The notes under the pieces were generated by a model. It was not told the DNA's origin. It saw only the letters and a list, made by a program, of their open reading frames with translations, and searched no databases. From NCBI RefSeq assembly GCF_000764555.1, contig NZ_CP009574.1:1116001-1180000 (forward strand): DNA of 64,000 nt. The letters run 5' to 3'. Position numbers and translations under genes: made by a program. Within the stretch, counting starts at the first letter, position 1, and every line of letters begins with the position of its first letter. This DNA is from Candidatus Francisella endociliophora. GTDB taxonomy: Bacteria > Pseudomonadota > Gammaproteobacteria > Francisellales > Francisellaceae. Positions 21,327 through 33,483 of the stretch are shown piece by piece.

Positions 21327-22916
21327 CTATAGAGATAAACCAACAATATGTGCTGACGCTGCCTCAGACAGATGCAGTATCGGCTCTGGATATAAACCAA
21401 ACAACAAAGTTGGTATCGCTAACAATATAAATACAAATAGCTCCATTCTATTTAAATCTGTAAGATTCGCTACTTGTGTAGATACAACTTCACCAAAGAA
21501 TACTCTCTTATACATCCATAATGTATATATTGGAGCAATTACAAGAGTTAACCCTGCAATCAATGCTATCAATGGGGAATATTGGAAAACTGCTAGTAAG
21601 ATCATAAACTCACCAACAAAACCACTTGTACCAGGTAAACCAACATTAGCCATACAGAAAAGTAAGAAAAATGTTGCAAATATTGGCATAGTTTTTGCCA
21701 CACCAGAAAAATCAGAGATATTTCTAGTATGCATTCTTAGATATAGATAACCAATACCAATAAACATACCGCCAGATGAAAATGCATGTGCAATCATCTG
21801 AAAAACAGCACCTTGTAATGCCATTTGTGCATGGGTAGTACCAAGCATTGGATCAGCATTTTTCAAAATAAATATTGAAAACATGCCAAGAGTTACTAGA
21901 CCCATGTGAGATATTGATGAATATGCAATCAATCTCTTAACATCAGTTTGAGCCACCGCGACTACACCAACATACACAATTGCAATCAAAGACATGATGA
22001 TCAAAGCATAACCTAAAGTAGCTGTAACTTCTGGTAGCATAGGAATAGCAAATCTTAAGAAACCATAGGCACCAAGCTTAAGCATAAGAGCTGCTAGAAT
22101 TACAGAACCACCAGCAGGCGCCTCTGAGTGAGCATCTGGCAACCAAGAATGGAATGGCCACATAGGAATCTTAACAGCAAAAGCTAAGAAAAATGCTCCA
22201 AACACAAGCCATTGTGCTGTAAGAGTAAACTTAACAGTATCCGTTAAACCTTGAGATTGTGTTGCCCAAGCGATAAAGTTTTGGATTGAATAGGTATCTG
22301 CATTTACTAAAATATCTGAAGATGATCCGGCTACTCTTGTTTGAATATATAAGATAGCAGCCAATAAAAATACTGATCCAAAGAATGTATACATAAAGTA
22401 TTTAACTGCTGCATAAGCTTTATTCTTACCACCCCAAATACCTATACCAAGACAAGTAGGGATTAGTAAAGCCTCCCAGAACACATAATACAAAATTGAG
22501 TCAGTCGCACAAAATACACCATTTGTTAAGCCACATGTAATCAAAAAGATTGCCATGTATTGTCTAACTTTAGTCTTGATAGAAGTCCATGCTGCTAATA
22601 CGATCACAAGCGTTGCAAAAGAAGTTAAAACGATAAACAACACAGAGAAACCATCGACACCCAAGCTATAGTAGATATCATGCATACCAAACACTGTGAA
22701 CCATTTCGCAGATTCTTGGAATTGCATTGCAGAACTACTATAGTCAAAAGAAGTAACTAATGGGATACATAACGCTACAGTTAAGCAGCTAAACACTAAT
22801 GCAACCCAGCGTGCCGCATCCCCATGTAACTCTTTAGTCCTTGTTGCTAAAACAACAAAACCACCGACTATTGGGAGCCATATTATCAAGCTTAATAAGT
22901 AATTACCTAAATTCAT
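21327..22916 (-). CDS. nuoM: NADH dehydrogenase I subunit M
   Basis: Antiporter-like proton-pumping subunit of complex I, 529 residues with about 14 helices. The conserved polar sites include YVFWEALLIPTCLGIGIWGG, which holds the key glutamate, PFHSWLPDAHSEAP and TDVKRLIAYSSISHMG. It is 26 bp after nuoL and 15 bp before nuoN. Length and order match E. coli. Confidence 0.97.
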   Translation of the reverse strand: MNLGNYLLSLIIWLPIVGGFVVLATRTKELHGDAARWVALVFSCLTVALCIPLVTSFDYSSSAMQFQESAKWFTVFGMHDIYYSLGVDGFSVLFIVLTSFATLVIVLAAWTSIKTKVRQYMAIFLITCGLTNGVFCATDSILYYVFWEALLIPTCLGIGIWGGKNKAYAAVKYFMYTFFGSVFLLAAILYIQTRVAGSSSDILVNADTYSIQNFIAWATQSQGLTDTVKFTLTAQWLVFGAFFLAFAVKIPMWPFHSWLPDAHSEAPAGGSVILAALMLKLGAYGFLRFAIPMLPEVTATLGYALIIMSLIAIVYVGVVAVAQTDVKRLIAYSSISHMGLVTLGMFSIFILKNADPMLGTTHAQMALQGAVFQMIAHAFSSGGMFIGIGYLYLRMHTRNISDFSGVAKTMPIFATFFLLFCMANVGLPGTSGFVGEFMILLAVFQYSPLIALIAGLTLVIAPIYTLWMYKRVFFGEVVSTQVANLTDLNRMELFVFILLAIPTLLFGLYPEPILHLSEAASAHIVGLSL

Positions 22917-22942
22917 AATACAAATTTATCCTCTAACTTGCT

Positions 22943-24952
22943 CTATACAGAAATTAGCAAAATCATAAATAATAATACACCGACCATCATTACAAATGCA
23001 TAGTCGAACAAATATCCACGCTGTATCTTTCTAAAGCTATCACCTGTATGGTATATCAAGTTAGATGTACCATGCACAACAGTTTTATCTATAATAAAGA
23101 TATCTACAGCTTTCCATAGGAAATTACTAATAGCTAAGAAAATACTTACAAATATGACATCATATAAAGTGTCAATAAAATACTTTTTGACCAAAATATG
23201 ATAAACAATCCCAAAACCAGATTTCGTAGTTGCTAAAGCTTTTGGAATAGCTGGAACCCATATATACAATACATACGACAAAACTAAAGCACTTAGCGCC
23301 AACCAGAAAGGTACTGTTTCTAGTGAGTGAGTCATATAGGTCATAGGATTTTGCATAGCAGACTCACCAGCAAGATGAGCTGTAACTGACATACCATGCA
23401 AACCTGACTGAGCGTAAGAGCTGATAGTATTGCCAAATAAACCATTATCTTGCGATAAAATACTACTAAAGAAGTACTCACCTATAAATGCCGAAGGTAT
23501 TGCTAACAATATTAACGGTAACAATATACTAAACGGTGATTCTTTAATATGTGATCTTTCTTTTTCAGACATTCTCTCTTTTCCATGGAAAACAAGGAAG
23601 AACATCCTAAAGATATAGAAAGAAGTTACAAAAGCACAAGCTAACACCATGTAGTATGCAAACTGATGCCCATATACAGTAGTAGATTGAGCAGCCTCAA
23701 TAATCAAATCTTTTGAGAAGAAACCAGAGAATGGCGGTAACGCTGCAAGAGCCCAAGCACCTATAAACATACATATATATGTAACAGGCATATATTTTCT
23801 TAAGCCTCCCATTCTACGAATATCTTGCTCATGATGCATAGCAACAATAACAGAACCAGCTGCCAAGAATAACAAAGCCTTAAACATTGCATGGGTCATA
23901 AGATGGAACATACCAATTGAGAATGCCCCAGCACCTTGTGCCACCATCATATAACCAAGCTGAGATAGAGTACAGTAAGCAATAACCCTCTTAATATCTG
24001 TTTGAACAATAGCAATCAGACCCATAAACAAACAAGTAATGGCACCAATTATCAATACAAAACTTAGGGCTGCTGGCGATAGTACAAACATTGGCGATAA
24101 TCTTGCCACCATAAATACACCAGCTGTAACCATTGTTGCAGCATGGATTAATGCTGAAATTGGCGTAGGACCTTCCATTGACCCCTCTAACCAAGAATGT
24201 AGTGGAAATTGAGCAGATTTACCCATTGCACCTATAAATAACAATGAACACATAAGTGTAACTGGACTAAAACTTAATCCTAAGAAATGAATTGTTTGAG
24301 TATTATCAATACTTGATAATGAAGCAAAAACCGTAGTGTAATCTACCGAACCAGTATATAAAATAACTGCGCCGATACCTAGTAAGAAACCTAAGTCACC
24401 AACCCTATTTACTAAAAATGCTCTTAAACTAGCAACAATCGCTTTCTCTCTAGTAAAGTAGAAGCCAATAAGCAAGTATGAGAATAAACCAACACCTTCC
24501 CAACCAAAGAATAGAAGTAAGAAGTTATTCCCCATAACTAAGGTAAGCATTGAAAATGTAAAGCCTGAGATATATGCAAAGAATCTTGCATAGCCTTCTT
24601 CGCCTTTCATATATCCAATAGAATATATATGCACAAGCGTAGATACAGATGTTACTATCAACATCATATATACAGTTATCTTATTTACTGTAAAACCAAC
24701 ATCAAATGAAAACAAATTTGAAATAGGCGCCCATTGATAGAAACTAACCGTATACACTTCATTACTACCAAATACACCACAAGCTAAAATAGCACTTAAG
24801 ACAAATGAAAGTCCACATAAAGTAATTGTAAAAAAGTTTACACCTGCATTCTTGATCGACTTACCAGCAAACCCAGCAATTAAAGCACCTAACAAAGGAG
24901 CTAAAACTATAACCGCGATTAGTACAGATGCTATTTGAGAATTTATTGTCAT
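22943..24952 (-). CDS. nuoL: NADH dehydrogenase I subunit L
   Basis: Largest antiporter-like subunit of complex I, 669 residues. The N-terminal antiporter core carries FGWEGVGLFSYLLIGFYFTR with its conserved glutamate, SAQFPLHSWLEGSMEGPTPI and TDIKRVIAYCTLSQLGYM. The C-terminal extension (about 520-669) forms the lateral helix that runs along NuoM/N in known structures. Co-transcribed after nuoK, with a 6-bp gap. Confidence 0.97.
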   Translation of the reverse strand: MTINSQIASVLIAVIVLAPLLGALIAGFAGKSIKNAGVNFFTITLCGLSFVLSAILACGVFGSNEVYTVSFYQWAPISNLFSFDVGFTVNKITVYMMLIVTSVSTLVHIYSIGYMKGEEGYARFFAYISGFTFSMLTLVMGNNFLLLFFGWEGVGLFSYLLIGFYFTREKAIVASLRAFLVNRVGDLGFLLGIGAVILYTGSVDYTTVFASLSSIDNTQTIHFLGLSFSPVTLMCSLLFIGAMGKSAQFPLHSWLEGSMEGPTPISALIHAATMVTAGVFMVARLSPMFVLSPAALSFVLIIGAITCLFMGLIAIVQTDIKRVIAYCTLSQLGYMMVAQGAGAFSIGMFHLMTHAMFKALLFLAAGSVIVAMHHEQDIRRMGGLRKYMPVTYICMFIGAWALAALPPFSGFFSKDLIIEAAQSTTVYGHQFAYYMVLACAFVTSFYIFRMFFLVFHGKERMSEKERSHIKESPFSILLPLILLAIPSAFIGEYFFSSILSQDNGLFGNTISSYAQSGLHGMSVTAHLAGESAMQNPMTYMTHSLETVPFWLALSALVLSYVLYIWVPAIPKALATTKSGFGIVYHILVKKYFIDTLYDVIFVSIFLAISNFLWKAVDIFIIDKTVVHGTSNLIYHTGDSFRKIQRGYLFDYAFVMMVGVLLFMILLISV

Positions 24953-24958
24953 AGCCTA

Positions 24959-25276
24959 CTAACCTCTTAGTGTATTTAGTTTACTTAAATCAATAGTCTT
25001 ACGTTTTCTAAATATTGCAACAACTATAGCTAATCCAATAGCTGTTTCAGCAGCTGCCACTGCCATTATAAAGAATACAAAAACTCCACCCATCGCTTGA
25101 TGATGCATATTAGCAAATATCAAGAAATTTGTATTAACTGCTAGAAGCATTAGCTCGATAGACATCAAAAGTATCAGAATATTTCTTCTATTGATGATAA
25201 TGCCTGCTACACTTATAACAAATAAAATTGTACTAAAAATCAGTCCATTAGTAACTGAAACAGAGATACTATTCAT
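24959..25276 (-). CDS. nuoK: NADH dehydrogenase I subunit K
   Basis: A 105-residue membrane subunit with three helices (about 8-25, 32-52, 62-86), homologous to MrpC. The helix-2 glutamate of the family is present in [19 protein letters not shown], and the third helix reads [19 protein letters not shown] with a second buried glutamate. It overlaps nuoJ by 8 bp and is followed 6 bp later by nuoL. Confidence 0.97.
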   Translation of the reverse strand: MNSISVSVTNGLIFSTILFVISVAGIIINRRNILILLMSIELMLLAVNTNFLIFANMHHQAMGGVFVFFIMAVAAAETAIGLAIVVAIFRKRKTIDLSKLNTLRG

Positions 25277-25874
25277 CTTTAGAGCCCTCTTTATTACTTG
25301 GCATTTTAACCATAGTTAAACGATCTTTTGCTCTAACCTTAACTTGCTTAGCCGGATTAACAGCTCTATTATCTTTACGCTTAGCTCTAAGAGTTAGAGT
25401 AATTGCAGCAGTCATCGCTGCTAATAATATAAAGTCGATCAGCTCAAATACATATAGATTATTGTTATCAAACATAGTAGATCCTATAATTCTTAGACCA
25501 CCTACGCCCCCCTGCATCTGCTGATCAGCAAAAACATGAGTAACTGCATAACTTATAATTGTTGCAAATACAGCACAAACAATAACAGCAGCTAAAGCAT
25601 AAAAGAATCTTCCAACTCTACCTTGTTTTTCAACATGTAAATCAAGCATGAAGACAACAAATAAAAACATAACTAACACGGCACCAACATACACAACTAT
25701 TAGCAATAAGGCTAAGTATACTTGTTGTAATATAATCCATACCCCAGCTGTAAATATAAATGTTGAGATCATTGCTACTACAGAATTAACAGGATTGTTA
25801 CCCAACACCAAAACTAGTGCAGAAATTATCGCCAATGAAGCAAAAATATAAAATAAAATATCTGTTACAAGCAT
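25269..25874 (-). CDS. nuoJ: NADH dehydrogenase I subunit J
   Basis: Membrane subunit of complex I, 201 residues, with five predicted helices. The family sequence [17 protein letters not shown] is clear. I chose the ATG at 25874 ([17 protein letters not shown]) because AGGTAGAG lies just upstream and it follows the nuoI stop by 4 bp; the frame opening at 25946 adds a charged, non-conserved stretch overlapping nuoI. The C-terminal 35 residues are charged. Confidence 0.95.
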   Translation of the reverse strand: MLVTDILFYIFASLAIISALVLVLGNNPVNSVVAMISTFIFTAGVWIILQQVYLALLLIVVYVGAVLVMFLFVVFMLDLHVEKQGRVGRFFYALAAVIVCAVFATIISYAVTHVFADQQMQGGVGGLRIIGSTMFDNNNLYVFELIDFILLAAMTAAITLTLRAKRKDNRAVNPAKQVKVRAKDRLTMVKMPSNKEGSKDE

Positions 25875-25878
25875 ATCT

Positions 25879-26367
25879 CTACCTAAAATCCTTATCTTGC
25901 AATCTATCTGCTGCAATTTGTGATTCATATTTATCACCAATAGCAAGAAGTTTAGCTTTTGTCATAATATTCTCACCGCGCTCTTCGAAGTGATACTCAA
26001 GAATATTTGTCTCAACAATTGAATCAACAGGGCATGACTCCTCACAAAAACCACAAAAGATACATTTGAATAAATCAATTTCATAACTTGATGTTCTACG
26101 CGTACCATCGTCTCTTTCTGTTGAATTAATAGTAATTGCTAAAGCTGGACAAACAACTTCACATAGCTTACAAGCAATACACCTTTCTTCGCCATTCTCA
26201 TAGCGTCTAAGAGCATGTAGCCCTCTAAACCTATTTGATATTGGAGTCTTCTCATCAGGATATTGAACAGTAACTTTACGGGTAAAAAAGTGTTTACCTG
26301 TAACTTTCATTCCCTTTAAAAGCTCCCATAATAAAAAGGTTTTAAAAAAATTTGCTATATTTCTCAT
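25879..26367 (-). CDS. nuoI: NADH dehydrogenase I subunit I (two [4Fe-4S] clusters)
   Basis: Peripheral-arm subunit carrying clusters N6a and N6b. Two ferredoxin-type motifs are complete: [12 protein letters not shown] and [12 protein letters not shown], each with the fourth cysteine that completes the opposite cluster. The N-terminus ([14 protein letters not shown]) is the amphipathic membrane anchor. At 162 residues it has normal length. It lies between nuoH and nuoJ. Confidence 0.97.
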   Translation of the reverse strand: MRNIANFFKTFLLWELLKGMKVTGKHFFTRKVTVQYPDEKTPISNRFRGLHALRRYENGEERCIACKLCEVVCPALAITINSTERDDGTRRTSSYEIDLFKCIFCGFCEESCPVDSIVETNILEYHFEERGENIMTKAKLLAIGDKYESQIAADRLQDKDFR

Positions 26368-26383
26368 AATAATATCCCTTTTA

Positions 26384-27394
26384 TTACCACCAAGGTCCTA
26401 CGCCAAACCTGACCATAAATGCAACCACAACAACCCATACAAATGTAAGAGGTATAAAGATCTTCCAGCCTAAACGCATGATTTGGTCATATCTATATCT
26501 TGGGAATGTCGCTCTGACCCACAAGAACATAAACATAAATATACCAGTCTTAGCAAATAACCACACAACACCTGGCACAAAACTAAAGATTGCTTCTAAA
26601 GGCGTACCTTGAAGTGGAGAGTTCCAACCACCCAAAAACATAATAGCTGTTAGTATACTTATCAAAATCATATTTGCATACTCAGCTAAGAAAAACAGTG
26701 CAAATCTAGAACCTGTATACTCAATATGGTGTCCTGCAACGATCTCTGACTCACCCTCAACCACATCAAAAGGTGCTCTATTTGTCTCAGCAATACCTGC
26801 GATAAAGTACACAATAAATAATGGAAACAATGGAATGAAATACCAATGCCAAATGCCACCAGTTTGAGACTCAATAATTCCTGAAATCCCCATAGAACCT
26901 GCAGCTATGACTACACCAACAATAGCAAAGCCCATAGCCAACTCATAAGAGATAACTTGAGCACCTGCTCTTAATGCTCCAAATAACGAGTACTTACTGT
27001 TTGAAGCCCAGCCAGCTATCACCACACCATATATTGAGAATGAAGTCATGGCAAGGATATACAGTAAGCCAAGATTCATATCAGATAACACTACACCTTT
27101 TGAAAAAGGAATAACAGCCCAAGCCGCATAAGCTGGCGCAAATGCTAGAATTGGAGCTACAAAAAACAAGTATCTATTTGAATTTGTTGGAACAATAATT
27201 TCTTTTAAGAAAAGTTTTAAGGCATCAAAGATTGGCTGTAATAAACCAAAAGAACCAACCCTATTTGGTCCAAGTCTATCTTGCATGTAGCCAATAATTT
27301 TTCTTTCTGCATAAGTATAGTATGCAACAACTAAGATAAGAGGAATAACAATCAGCAATACATAAAGTGCTGTCCACAAGATATATTCTATCAT
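26384..27394 (-). CDS. nuoH: NADH dehydrogenase I subunit H
   Basis: Membrane subunit at the junction with the peripheral arm, forming part of the quinone chamber. The 336-residue protein has eight or more helices. Family signatures include [20 protein letters not shown] near the N-terminus and the acidic cytoplasmic loop [20 protein letters not shown], both needed for quinone access. It follows nuoG by 1 bp and precedes nuoI. Confidence 0.97.
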   Translation of the reverse strand: MIEYILWTALYVLLIVIPLILVVAYYTYAERKIIGYMQDRLGPNRVGSFGLLQPIFDALKLFLKEIIVPTNSNRYLFFVAPILAFAPAYAAWAVIPFSKGVVLSDMNLGLLYILAMTSFSIYGVVIAGWASNSKYSLFGALRAGAQVISYELAMGFAIVGVVIAAGSMGISGIIESQTGGIWHWYFIPLFPLFIVYFIAGIAETNRAPFDVVEGESEIVAGHHIEYTGSRFALFFLAEYANMILISILTAIMFLGGWNSPLQGTPLEAIFSFVPGVVWLFAKTGIFMFMFLWVRATFPRYRYDQIMRLGWKIFIPLTFVWVVVVAFMVRFGVGPWW

Positions 27395-27395
27395 C

Positions 27396-29765
27396 TTACT
27401 TCTCCTCCTCTTCTACTAACTTAATTGAAATATTGTCACCTAGCAAAAAGTCTTTAAACAAAGCTCTTGGAAACATAATATTTTTAGCTTGCAAACTAGA
27501 ATCAACTGTTACTTCAGGGTTTATTTCATTATCAATATCATAAATCTTGATAACTCCTTTAGGATCTTTTAACCCTATCTCATCAGCTAATTCTTGTGAT
27601 ATTCTCACACCCGCAAAGCGCTTTGCATCTTTAGTCTGTTGTAGAGGCTCTGCACGCCTAAGAATACTATTAGAACCATACATAGAGTTAGATGCAACAA
27701 ATACAATATTTTTTTGATACTCAAGATCTGCATTTAACACTTGTCTAACATGATTTGCTGTTACTCTTGATCTAGATGCGTAAGTATCTTTTGTAACCTC
27801 TGAAATAGTATTGTATTCAAATCCTTCTAGCTCTAAAAGATTACCTAAAACTCTGATAACTCTCCACAATTCCTTGCTATCACCATATGGTTTAACAGCT
27901 TGCCTAAACTCTTTTGTATTACCAAATAGATCAACAAAACTACCACTAGTCTCATAATGAGTAGCTACTGGTATAATTATATCAGAAGTATCTTTTGTAA
28001 ACTTATCAGCAAATGACGTAAAACTTACTACAATATCTATATCTCTTAGAGCATTTCTTAACCTTTGTTCTCCATACATACTATCTTTAGCAAGCTCAGT
28101 ATGTGCTGTAAATAAAAGCTTAGTTCCTGTCTGACCATTTAAACATTTATAAGTACTAAATTCAGACTTAGATGAGCTAAATAATCTATCTGCAGCAACA
28201 GAGTTTACATTACTAGCTAAAACACCACCTTTAATATTAGAAACTTTTTCTAATATATCAAAAACACTGAATACAGTCTCAAAACTACTTGTATTAACGA
28301 TATCCTGACCAATGATTATCTTTGGATTTTCAGCTGCAATTATCTTATCAGCAGCCTCTCTGACTTCAGCAGCAGGATCCACTTTCCTTAAAATCTCATC
28401 TAACTCGCCATAAGGAATATTTGCCCTAACGAAAATAGCTTTAAGTAATGATAATGCAATATATTGAATATTATCAGCGGCTAAACTAGTTTGCTTAACA
28501 TCATAGTTAAAGTCATATTCACAAAGATTCCAAGCAACCACATTTGCGCCATTTTGATCTACAGCATCCTTAATAGCAACGTTTACCAATGGATATTCTT
28601 TTCTAATATTTGAGCCAAACACTAAGATAAAATCACTCTCACGAATATTATCTAATGAGCAGCTAAGTCCCTTACCTGCACTAATACCAGCGATATCAGC
28701 ATATTGTCTAACACGACCATCAATATTTGTTGAACCAACTCCAGCAAGAAGTTTTTTCATAAGAAACATTTCTTCTGAAGTTGATGCTTCAGACATAATT
28801 GCAGATATAGCATCTACACCATCTTTTTCTTTTGTCTTCTCAACAGCAACTTTTACAAAATCTAAAGCTTCTTCCCATGAAACATTTACCCAATCATCAC
28901 CTTTTTTAATCATCGGTTGCTGAATTCTATCCTGGGCATATAAACCTGAATACTCAAACCTATCTCTATCTGCTATCCATGTACCTGTAATTTCACTCTC
29001 TCTAGGCACTACTCTAACAACTTTCCCTTGATATACATGAGCATTTATCTCAGTAGCTAAAGCATCACCTGCTGATACTGTTGGAAATTGTTTTAACTCC
29101 CAAGCTCTTGCTTTAAATCTAAATGGCTTAGATGTAAGTGCTCCAACTGGACATAAATCAATAACATTACCAGAGACTTCTGAATCCATCATATCACCAG
29201 ACATGTAAGTACTAATAGCAGAGTGATCTCCACGACCCATTACACCAAGCTCTTTAACTCCAGCAACCTCTTCACCAAAGCGCACACAGCGAGTACAAAG
29301 AATACATCTAGTCATATCTGTAGCTACAAGAGGTCCTAGTTCAGGATCTTCAACAGCTCTTTTTGTCTCATGGTACTCTGAAGTAGTATTACCATAGCCC
29401 ATAGCAATATCCTGCAATTCGCACTCACCACCTTGATCGCATATTGGACAATCCAACGGATGGTTAATAAGCAAAAATTCCATCATATCTTTTTGCATTT
29501 TTAGAGCTGTCTCTGAACGAGTTTTGACTTTCATACCATCTATAACAGGTGTTGCACAGGCTGGTGAGGCACGCCTTGCACCTTCAACATCTACCAAACA
29601 CATTCTACAGTTTGCTGCTACAGATAATTTCTTATGGTAGCAAAATCTAGGTATATAAATACCATTTTCATCTGCAACCTGAATTATCGACTGACTAGGT
29701 AAAGCTTCATAATTCTTACCATCAATCTCTATATTTACTTTTTTGGATTCTTTATTGTCTGACAC
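27396..29765 (-). CDS. nuoG: NADH dehydrogenase I subunit G
   Basis: Large iron-sulfur subunit of the electron input arm, 789 residues. The N-terminal [2Fe-2S] ferredoxin domain has [18 protein letters not shown] and SPACATPV. The histidine/cysteine motif [18 protein letters not shown] binds N5, and [18 protein letters not shown] with CPVGALT binds N4. A molybdopterin-oxidoreductase-like domain without cofactor follows (about 215-789). It lies between nuoF (18-bp gap) and nuoH. Confidence 0.97.
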   Translation of the reverse strand: MSDNKESKKVNIEIDGKNYEALPSQSIIQVADENGIYIPRFCYHKKLSVAANCRMCLVDVEGARRASPACATPVIDGMKVKTRSETALKMQKDMMEFLLINHPLDCPICDQGGECELQDIAMGYGNTTSEYHETKRAVEDPELGPLVATDMTRCILCTRCVRFGEEVAGVKELGVMGRGDHSAISTYMSGDMMDSEVSGNVIDLCPVGALTSKPFRFKARAWELKQFPTVSAGDALATEINAHVYQGKVVRVVPRESEITGTWIADRDRFEYSGLYAQDRIQQPMIKKGDDWVNVSWEEALDFVKVAVEKTKEKDGVDAISAIMSEASTSEEMFLMKKLLAGVGSTNIDGRVRQYADIAGISAGKGLSCSLDNIRESDFILVFGSNIRKEYPLVNVAIKDAVDQNGANVVAWNLCEYDFNYDVKQTSLAADNIQYIALSLLKAIFVRANIPYGELDEILRKVDPAAEVREAADKIIAAENPKIIIGQDIVNTSSFETVFSVFDILEKVSNIKGGVLASNVNSVAADRLFSSSKSEFSTYKCLNGQTGTKLLFTAHTELAKDSMYGEQRLRNALRDIDIVVSFTSFADKFTKDTSDIIIPVATHYETSGSFVDLFGNTKEFRQAVKPYGDSKELWRVIRVLGNLLELEGFEYNTISEVTKDTYASRSRVTANHVRQVLNADLEYQKNIVFVASNSMYGSNSILRRAEPLQQTKDAKRFAGVRISQELADEIGLKDPKGVIKIYDIDNEINPEVTVDSSLQAKNIMFPRALFKDFLLGDNISIKLVEEEEK

Positions 29766-29783
29766 TTAAATTACTCCAATAAA

Positions 29784-31058
29784 CTATTGATCCACTATAC
29801 TTTTACCATTGTTCTCAATCATATAAACAAACTCATCCTTGAACTTATTAATATAACTCTGTACTGGCCATGCTGCTGCATCACCTAGACCACAAATGGA
29901 ATTACCTTCTATATTTGTTGCCACTCGAACTAAAGTATCTATATCCTCTGGCTTACCTTCACCAGCTACAATCCTATGTAGCGTACGTGCTAACCAACCA
30001 GTACCCTCTCTGCATGGTGTACACTGACCACATGATTCTTCATGATAGAAATCAGCCAGTCTTGCTAAAGTTTTTACCATACAGGTTGTTTCATCTAAAA
30101 CTACAACTGCTCCTGAACCAAGCATCGATCCAGCTTCACCAATAGATTCATAATCCATATTGACTTTCATCATCTCTTCACCTGTAAGGATCTTTGATGA
30201 GCTACCGCCAGGAATCACAGCTTTTAGCTTTTTGCCACCACGAATACCGCCACACATTTCTAAAACATCTTTAAACGGAGTACCTAAACTGATCTCCATA
30301 ACTCTTTGTTTCTCAACATGTCCTGAAATGCAAAAAAGCTTAGTACCGCCACTTTTTTCAGTACCTAACTTTTTGAACCACTCTCCGCCATGTTGTAATA
30401 TCGCAGGAACAGAAGCATAAGTTTCTGTGTTATTAATATTCGTTGGCTTACCATACAAGCCCTTAAATGCTGGGAATGGCGGCTTAAATCTTGGTCGACC
30501 TTTCTTACCTTCCAAAGAATTTAGAAGAGCTGTCTCTTCACCACAAATATATGCACCAGCACCAACAGCCGAATACAAATCAAACGAGATGCCTGATGAT
30601 TTAATATTTGAACCTAAAAGTCCCGCTTGATAAGCTTCTATAAGAGCATCTTCAAATCTAGCAATCGGCTCATAAAACTCACCTCTTGTGTAGTTATAAC
30701 CCGCTGTAGCTCCTACAACATATCCAGCTATCGCCATACCCTCAATAAGCTGGTGAGGATTATTTCTAAGAATCTCCCTATCCTTACAAGTCCCCGGCTC
30801 ACCTTCATCTGAATTACATACAACATATTTTTGTCCAGGGGCATTACGCGGCATAAAACTCCACTTTAGACCAGCAGGGAAACCAGCTCCACCACGACCT
30901 CTAAGTCCTGAAATCTTTAACTGTTCAATAATTTCTTCTGGTGGAATTTTCTCTGTTAAGATTTTATTCCAATATGAGTACCCACCAACAGAAAGGTAAG
31001 CTTCTAAGCTATATGGCTTATCCAGGTGTAAGGTACGAAAACAAACTTCATTTGCCAT
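29784..31058 (-). CDS. nuoF: NADH dehydrogenase I subunit F (NADH and FMN binding)
   Basis: Oxidises NADH through FMN and passes electrons to cluster N3. The glycine-rich [15 protein letters not shown] forms the FMN/NADH site, followed by [15 protein letters not shown] and [17 protein letters not shown]. The C-terminal [13 protein letters not shown] with [12 protein letters not shown] supplies the four N3 cysteines. At 424 residues it has normal length. The gene is 4 bp after nuoE. Confidence 0.97.
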   Translation of the reverse strand: MANEVCFRTLHLDKPYSLEAYLSVGGYSYWNKILTEKIPPEEIIEQLKISGLRGRGGAGFPAGLKWSFMPRNAPGQKYVVCNSDEGEPGTCKDREILRNNPHQLIEGMAIAGYVVGATAGYNYTRGEFYEPIARFEDALIEAYQAGLLGSNIKSSGISFDLYSAVGAGAYICGEETALLNSLEGKKGRPRFKPPFPAFKGLYGKPTNINNTETYASVPAILQHGGEWFKKLGTEKSGGTKLFCISGHVEKQRVMEISLGTPFKDVLEMCGGIRGGKKLKAVIPGGSSSKILTGEEMMKVNMDYESIGEAGSMLGSGAVVVLDETTCMVKTLARLADFYHEESCGQCTPCREGTGWLARTLHRIVAGEGKPEDIDTLVRVATNIEGNSICGLGDAAAWPVQSYINKFKDEFVYMIENNGKSIVDQ

Positions 31059-31062
31059 TTAA

Positions 31063-31551
31063 CTACTCCAAAGAATCAATAAGTTGATTCACTTTTTCTA
31101 TAGTTAGATTTTCATAAAAAACTTTATCCACCTCTAACATTGGTGAACCACAACAAGCTCCTTGACACTCTACTTCTTTTAGAGTTATACGACCATCCTT
31201 TGTAGTCTCACCAGGTTTGATACCAAGTTTTTTCTCAATATGTGCCAAAATCTCATACGCACCATTTAACATACAAGAAACATTTGTACATACGTTAAGC
31301 TTGTGTCTACCAACAGGCTTCAAATCATACATACAGTAAAAAGTTGCAACTTCATAAACATCAACTTTGCTTACCTGTAAGTACTCAGCCAAAGCTGTTT
31401 GTAAATCATCTGTTAAATAGCCACCATTTTGATCCTGTAATATATGTAAGCCTTCTAAAATAGCTGATCTTCTCTGATCTGCTGGAAACTTACTTAAAAC
31501 CCTATCAATATCTTCTTTCGCTAGTGGCGATATTAAATCTACTAAAGACAT
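31063..31551 (-). CDS. nuoE: NADH dehydrogenase I subunit E ([2Fe-2S] N1a)
   Basis: Thioredoxin-like [2Fe-2S] subunit of the NADH arm, 162 residues. The four cluster ligands are in NVCTNVSCML and VECQGACCGSPML. The N-terminal helical part AILEGLHILQDQNGGYL is family-typical. It lies 8 bp after nuoD and 4 bp before nuoF. Confidence 0.96.
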   Translation of the reverse strand: MSLVDLISPLAKEDIDRVLSKFPADQRRSAILEGLHILQDQNGGYLTDDLQTALAEYLQVSKVDVYEVATFYCMYDLKPVGRHKLNVCTNVSCMLNGAYEILAHIEKKLGIKPGETTKDGRITLKEVECQGACCGSPMLEVDKVFYENLTIEKVNQLIDSLE

Positions 31552-31559
31552 ATTTCCCT

Positions 31560-32813
31560 CTATCTATCTACATCACCAAACACGACATCTATTGTTGAGA
31601 TAATCGCTGGAGTATCTGCTAACATATGCCCTGCCAATAATTCATCCATTGCACTAATGTGTGCAAAACCTGGAGCTCTCATCTTTAACCTATATGGTTT
31701 ATTGGCGCCATCTGATTTGATATACACACCAAACTCACCTTTTGGATGCTCTGTACCAACATAAACCTCTCCTTCAGGAGTACAATACCCTTCAGAGAAA
31801 AGTTTGAAATGATGAATAAGCTCTTCCATATTATTTTTCATAGCATTTCTTCTTGGTGGGGCTACTTTATGATTATCAGAAAGCACTTCACCCGGATTAG
31901 CTCTTAACCAATCTACACACTGTTTAATAAGCTTATTTGATTCGCGCATTTCAGCCATTCTAACAAGATATCTGTCGTAGCAGTCACCGTTTGAACCAAT
32001 AGGAATATCAAAATCCAACTGATCATAAACTTCATACGGCTGAGACTTTCTAAGATCCCAAGCAACACCACTTGCTCTTAACATAGGTCCTGTAAAACCA
32101 AGCTCTTTTGCTCGTTCAGCGGTTACAGTACCAATATCAACCGTTCTTTGCTTCCAAAGTCTATTATCCGTTAGAAGAGTATCAATCTCATCTAGAGATT
32201 TTTCAAAATCAACAACAAATGAATCTAGAAAATCTAACATGCTACCTTGTCTATTAGCATTCATCTTCTTAGTTTTTCTTTTGCTGTTAAATCTAGTTTT
32301 CTCATATTTTGGCATCTGTGTTGGTAAATCTCTAGCAACACCGCCTGGTCTAAAGTATGCCGCATGCATACGCGCACCAGAAACCGCCTCATAACAGTCA
32401 AACAAATCTTCTCTGACACGAAAAGCATACAAGAACACAGTCATTGCACCAAGGTCAATACCGCAGGCTGCTGCCCACAACAAATGGTTTAAAATCCTTG
32501 TCATTTCAGCAAACATAACTCGAATATATTGTGCTCTCTCTGGAACTTCTAATTCAAGTAACTTCTCAATTGCCATAACATAAGCATGCTCATTACACAT
32601 CATAGATACATAATCTAATCTATCCATATAACCAATACTTTGATTATACGGCTTAAACTCAGCTAGCTTCTCTGTACCTCTGTGCAATAAACCAACATGC
32701 GGATCAGCCCTAACAACACTCTCGCCATCAAGCTCTAATATAAGCCTAAGAACACCATGCGCTGCTGGGTGAACTGGACCAAAGTTTAATGTATAGTTTT
32801 TATACTCTGCCAT
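31560..32813 (-). CDS. nuoD: NADH dehydrogenase I subunit D (49-kDa type)
   Basis: Quinone-site subunit homologous to the nickel-hydrogenase large subunit, 417 residues. The N-terminal [20 protein letters not shown] contains the conserved histidine of the quinone pocket, and [12 protein letters not shown] and [19 protein letters not shown] follow. It is encoded apart from nuoC, unlike the fused nuoCD of E. coli. The gene follows nuoC by 23 bp. Confidence 0.97.
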   Translation of the reverse strand: MAEYKNYTLNFGPVHPAAHGVLRLILELDGESVVRADPHVGLLHRGTEKLAEFKPYNQSIGYMDRLDYVSMMCNEHAYVMAIEKLLELEVPERAQYIRVMFAEMTRILNHLLWAAACGIDLGAMTVFLYAFRVREDLFDCYEAVSGARMHAAYFRPGGVARDLPTQMPKYEKTRFNSKRKTKKMNANRQGSMLDFLDSFVVDFEKSLDEIDTLLTDNRLWKQRTVDIGTVTAERAKELGFTGPMLRASGVAWDLRKSQPYEVYDQLDFDIPIGSNGDCYDRYLVRMAEMRESNKLIKQCVDWLRANPGEVLSDNHKVAPPRRNAMKNNMEELIHHFKLFSEGYCTPEGEVYVGTEHPKGEFGVYIKSDGANKPYRLKMRAPGFAHISAMDELLAGHMLADTPAIISTIDVVFGDVDR

Positions 32814-32836
32814 TACTATAAATCCATAGTTTTTTA

Positions 32837-33481
32837 TTAGTTACGAATCACTCTTGGAGTGTTAACCCTATCATCAATCTCTACTGGTTCATATACCACT
32901 TTGCCAAGATTCTCATCATAACGCATCTCTACATAACCAGTTTGCGGGAAGTCTTTTCTTAATGGATGCCCCACAAAACCATAATCCGTAAGCACTCTTC
33001 TTAAATCTGGATGATTATTAAAATAAATTCCAAACATGTCGTAAACTTCTCTTTCAGCCCAGTTAGCCGAAGCCCATAAATCACTCACAGAATCAATTAA
33101 AATAATCTGTGCATCTTTTAGCTTACACTTCACACGCACGCGAACATTATTTTCCATGCTTAATAACTGATAGATAATTTCGAATCTATTATCAACATCT
33201 GCCGTTTTGAACCCTTGCTGACGGCCTCTTGAAAAGCCTTCTTGAGACACCGCCTTTCCAACCTGCCAATCTGACTGACCATAAGTTAAATAATCGACAG
33301 CTGTAACATCAGTCAATTGTTCAAAACAATAACTATTCCTCAACTTTTCTAAGATCAGGTGAATATCTCGCTGATCTTTAATAGCTATAGTTATTTCTTG
33401 ATTAGCGATAGAATTCTCGACACCAAAACCGTCTAAAAACTTTGTTATATTATCAAAATGATCTTGTAACTTAAGGCTCAC
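32837..33481 (-). CDS. nuoC: NADH dehydrogenase I subunit C (30-kDa type)
   Basis: Peripheral-arm scaffold subunit, about 214 residues. The C-terminal signature [20 protein letters not shown], followed by [13 protein letters not shown], is diagnostic of the 30-kDa subunit family. I chose the GTG at 33481 because AGGAAG lies about 7 nt upstream; the next in-frame GTG at 33487 would sit almost on the Shine-Dalgarno. Either start is GTG and falls within a few bases of the nuoB stop, suggesting coupling. Confidence 0.94.
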   Translation of the reverse strand: MSLKLQDHFDNITKFLDGFGVENSIANQEITIAIKDQRDIHLILEKLRNSYCFEQLTDVTAVDYLTYGQSDWQVGKAVSQEGFSRGRQQGFKTADVDNRFEIIYQLLSMENNVRVRVKCKLKDAQIILIDSVSDLWASANWAEREVYDMFGIYFNNHPDLRRVLTDYGFVGHPLRKDFPQTGYVEMRYDENLGKVVYEPVEIDDRVNTPRVIRN

Positions 33482-33483
33482 AA

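Noticed and set aside
25875-25946. Upstream extension of nuoJ
   Set aside because: It lies in nuoI and is charged and non-conserved; the ATG at 25874 has AGGTAGAG in front.
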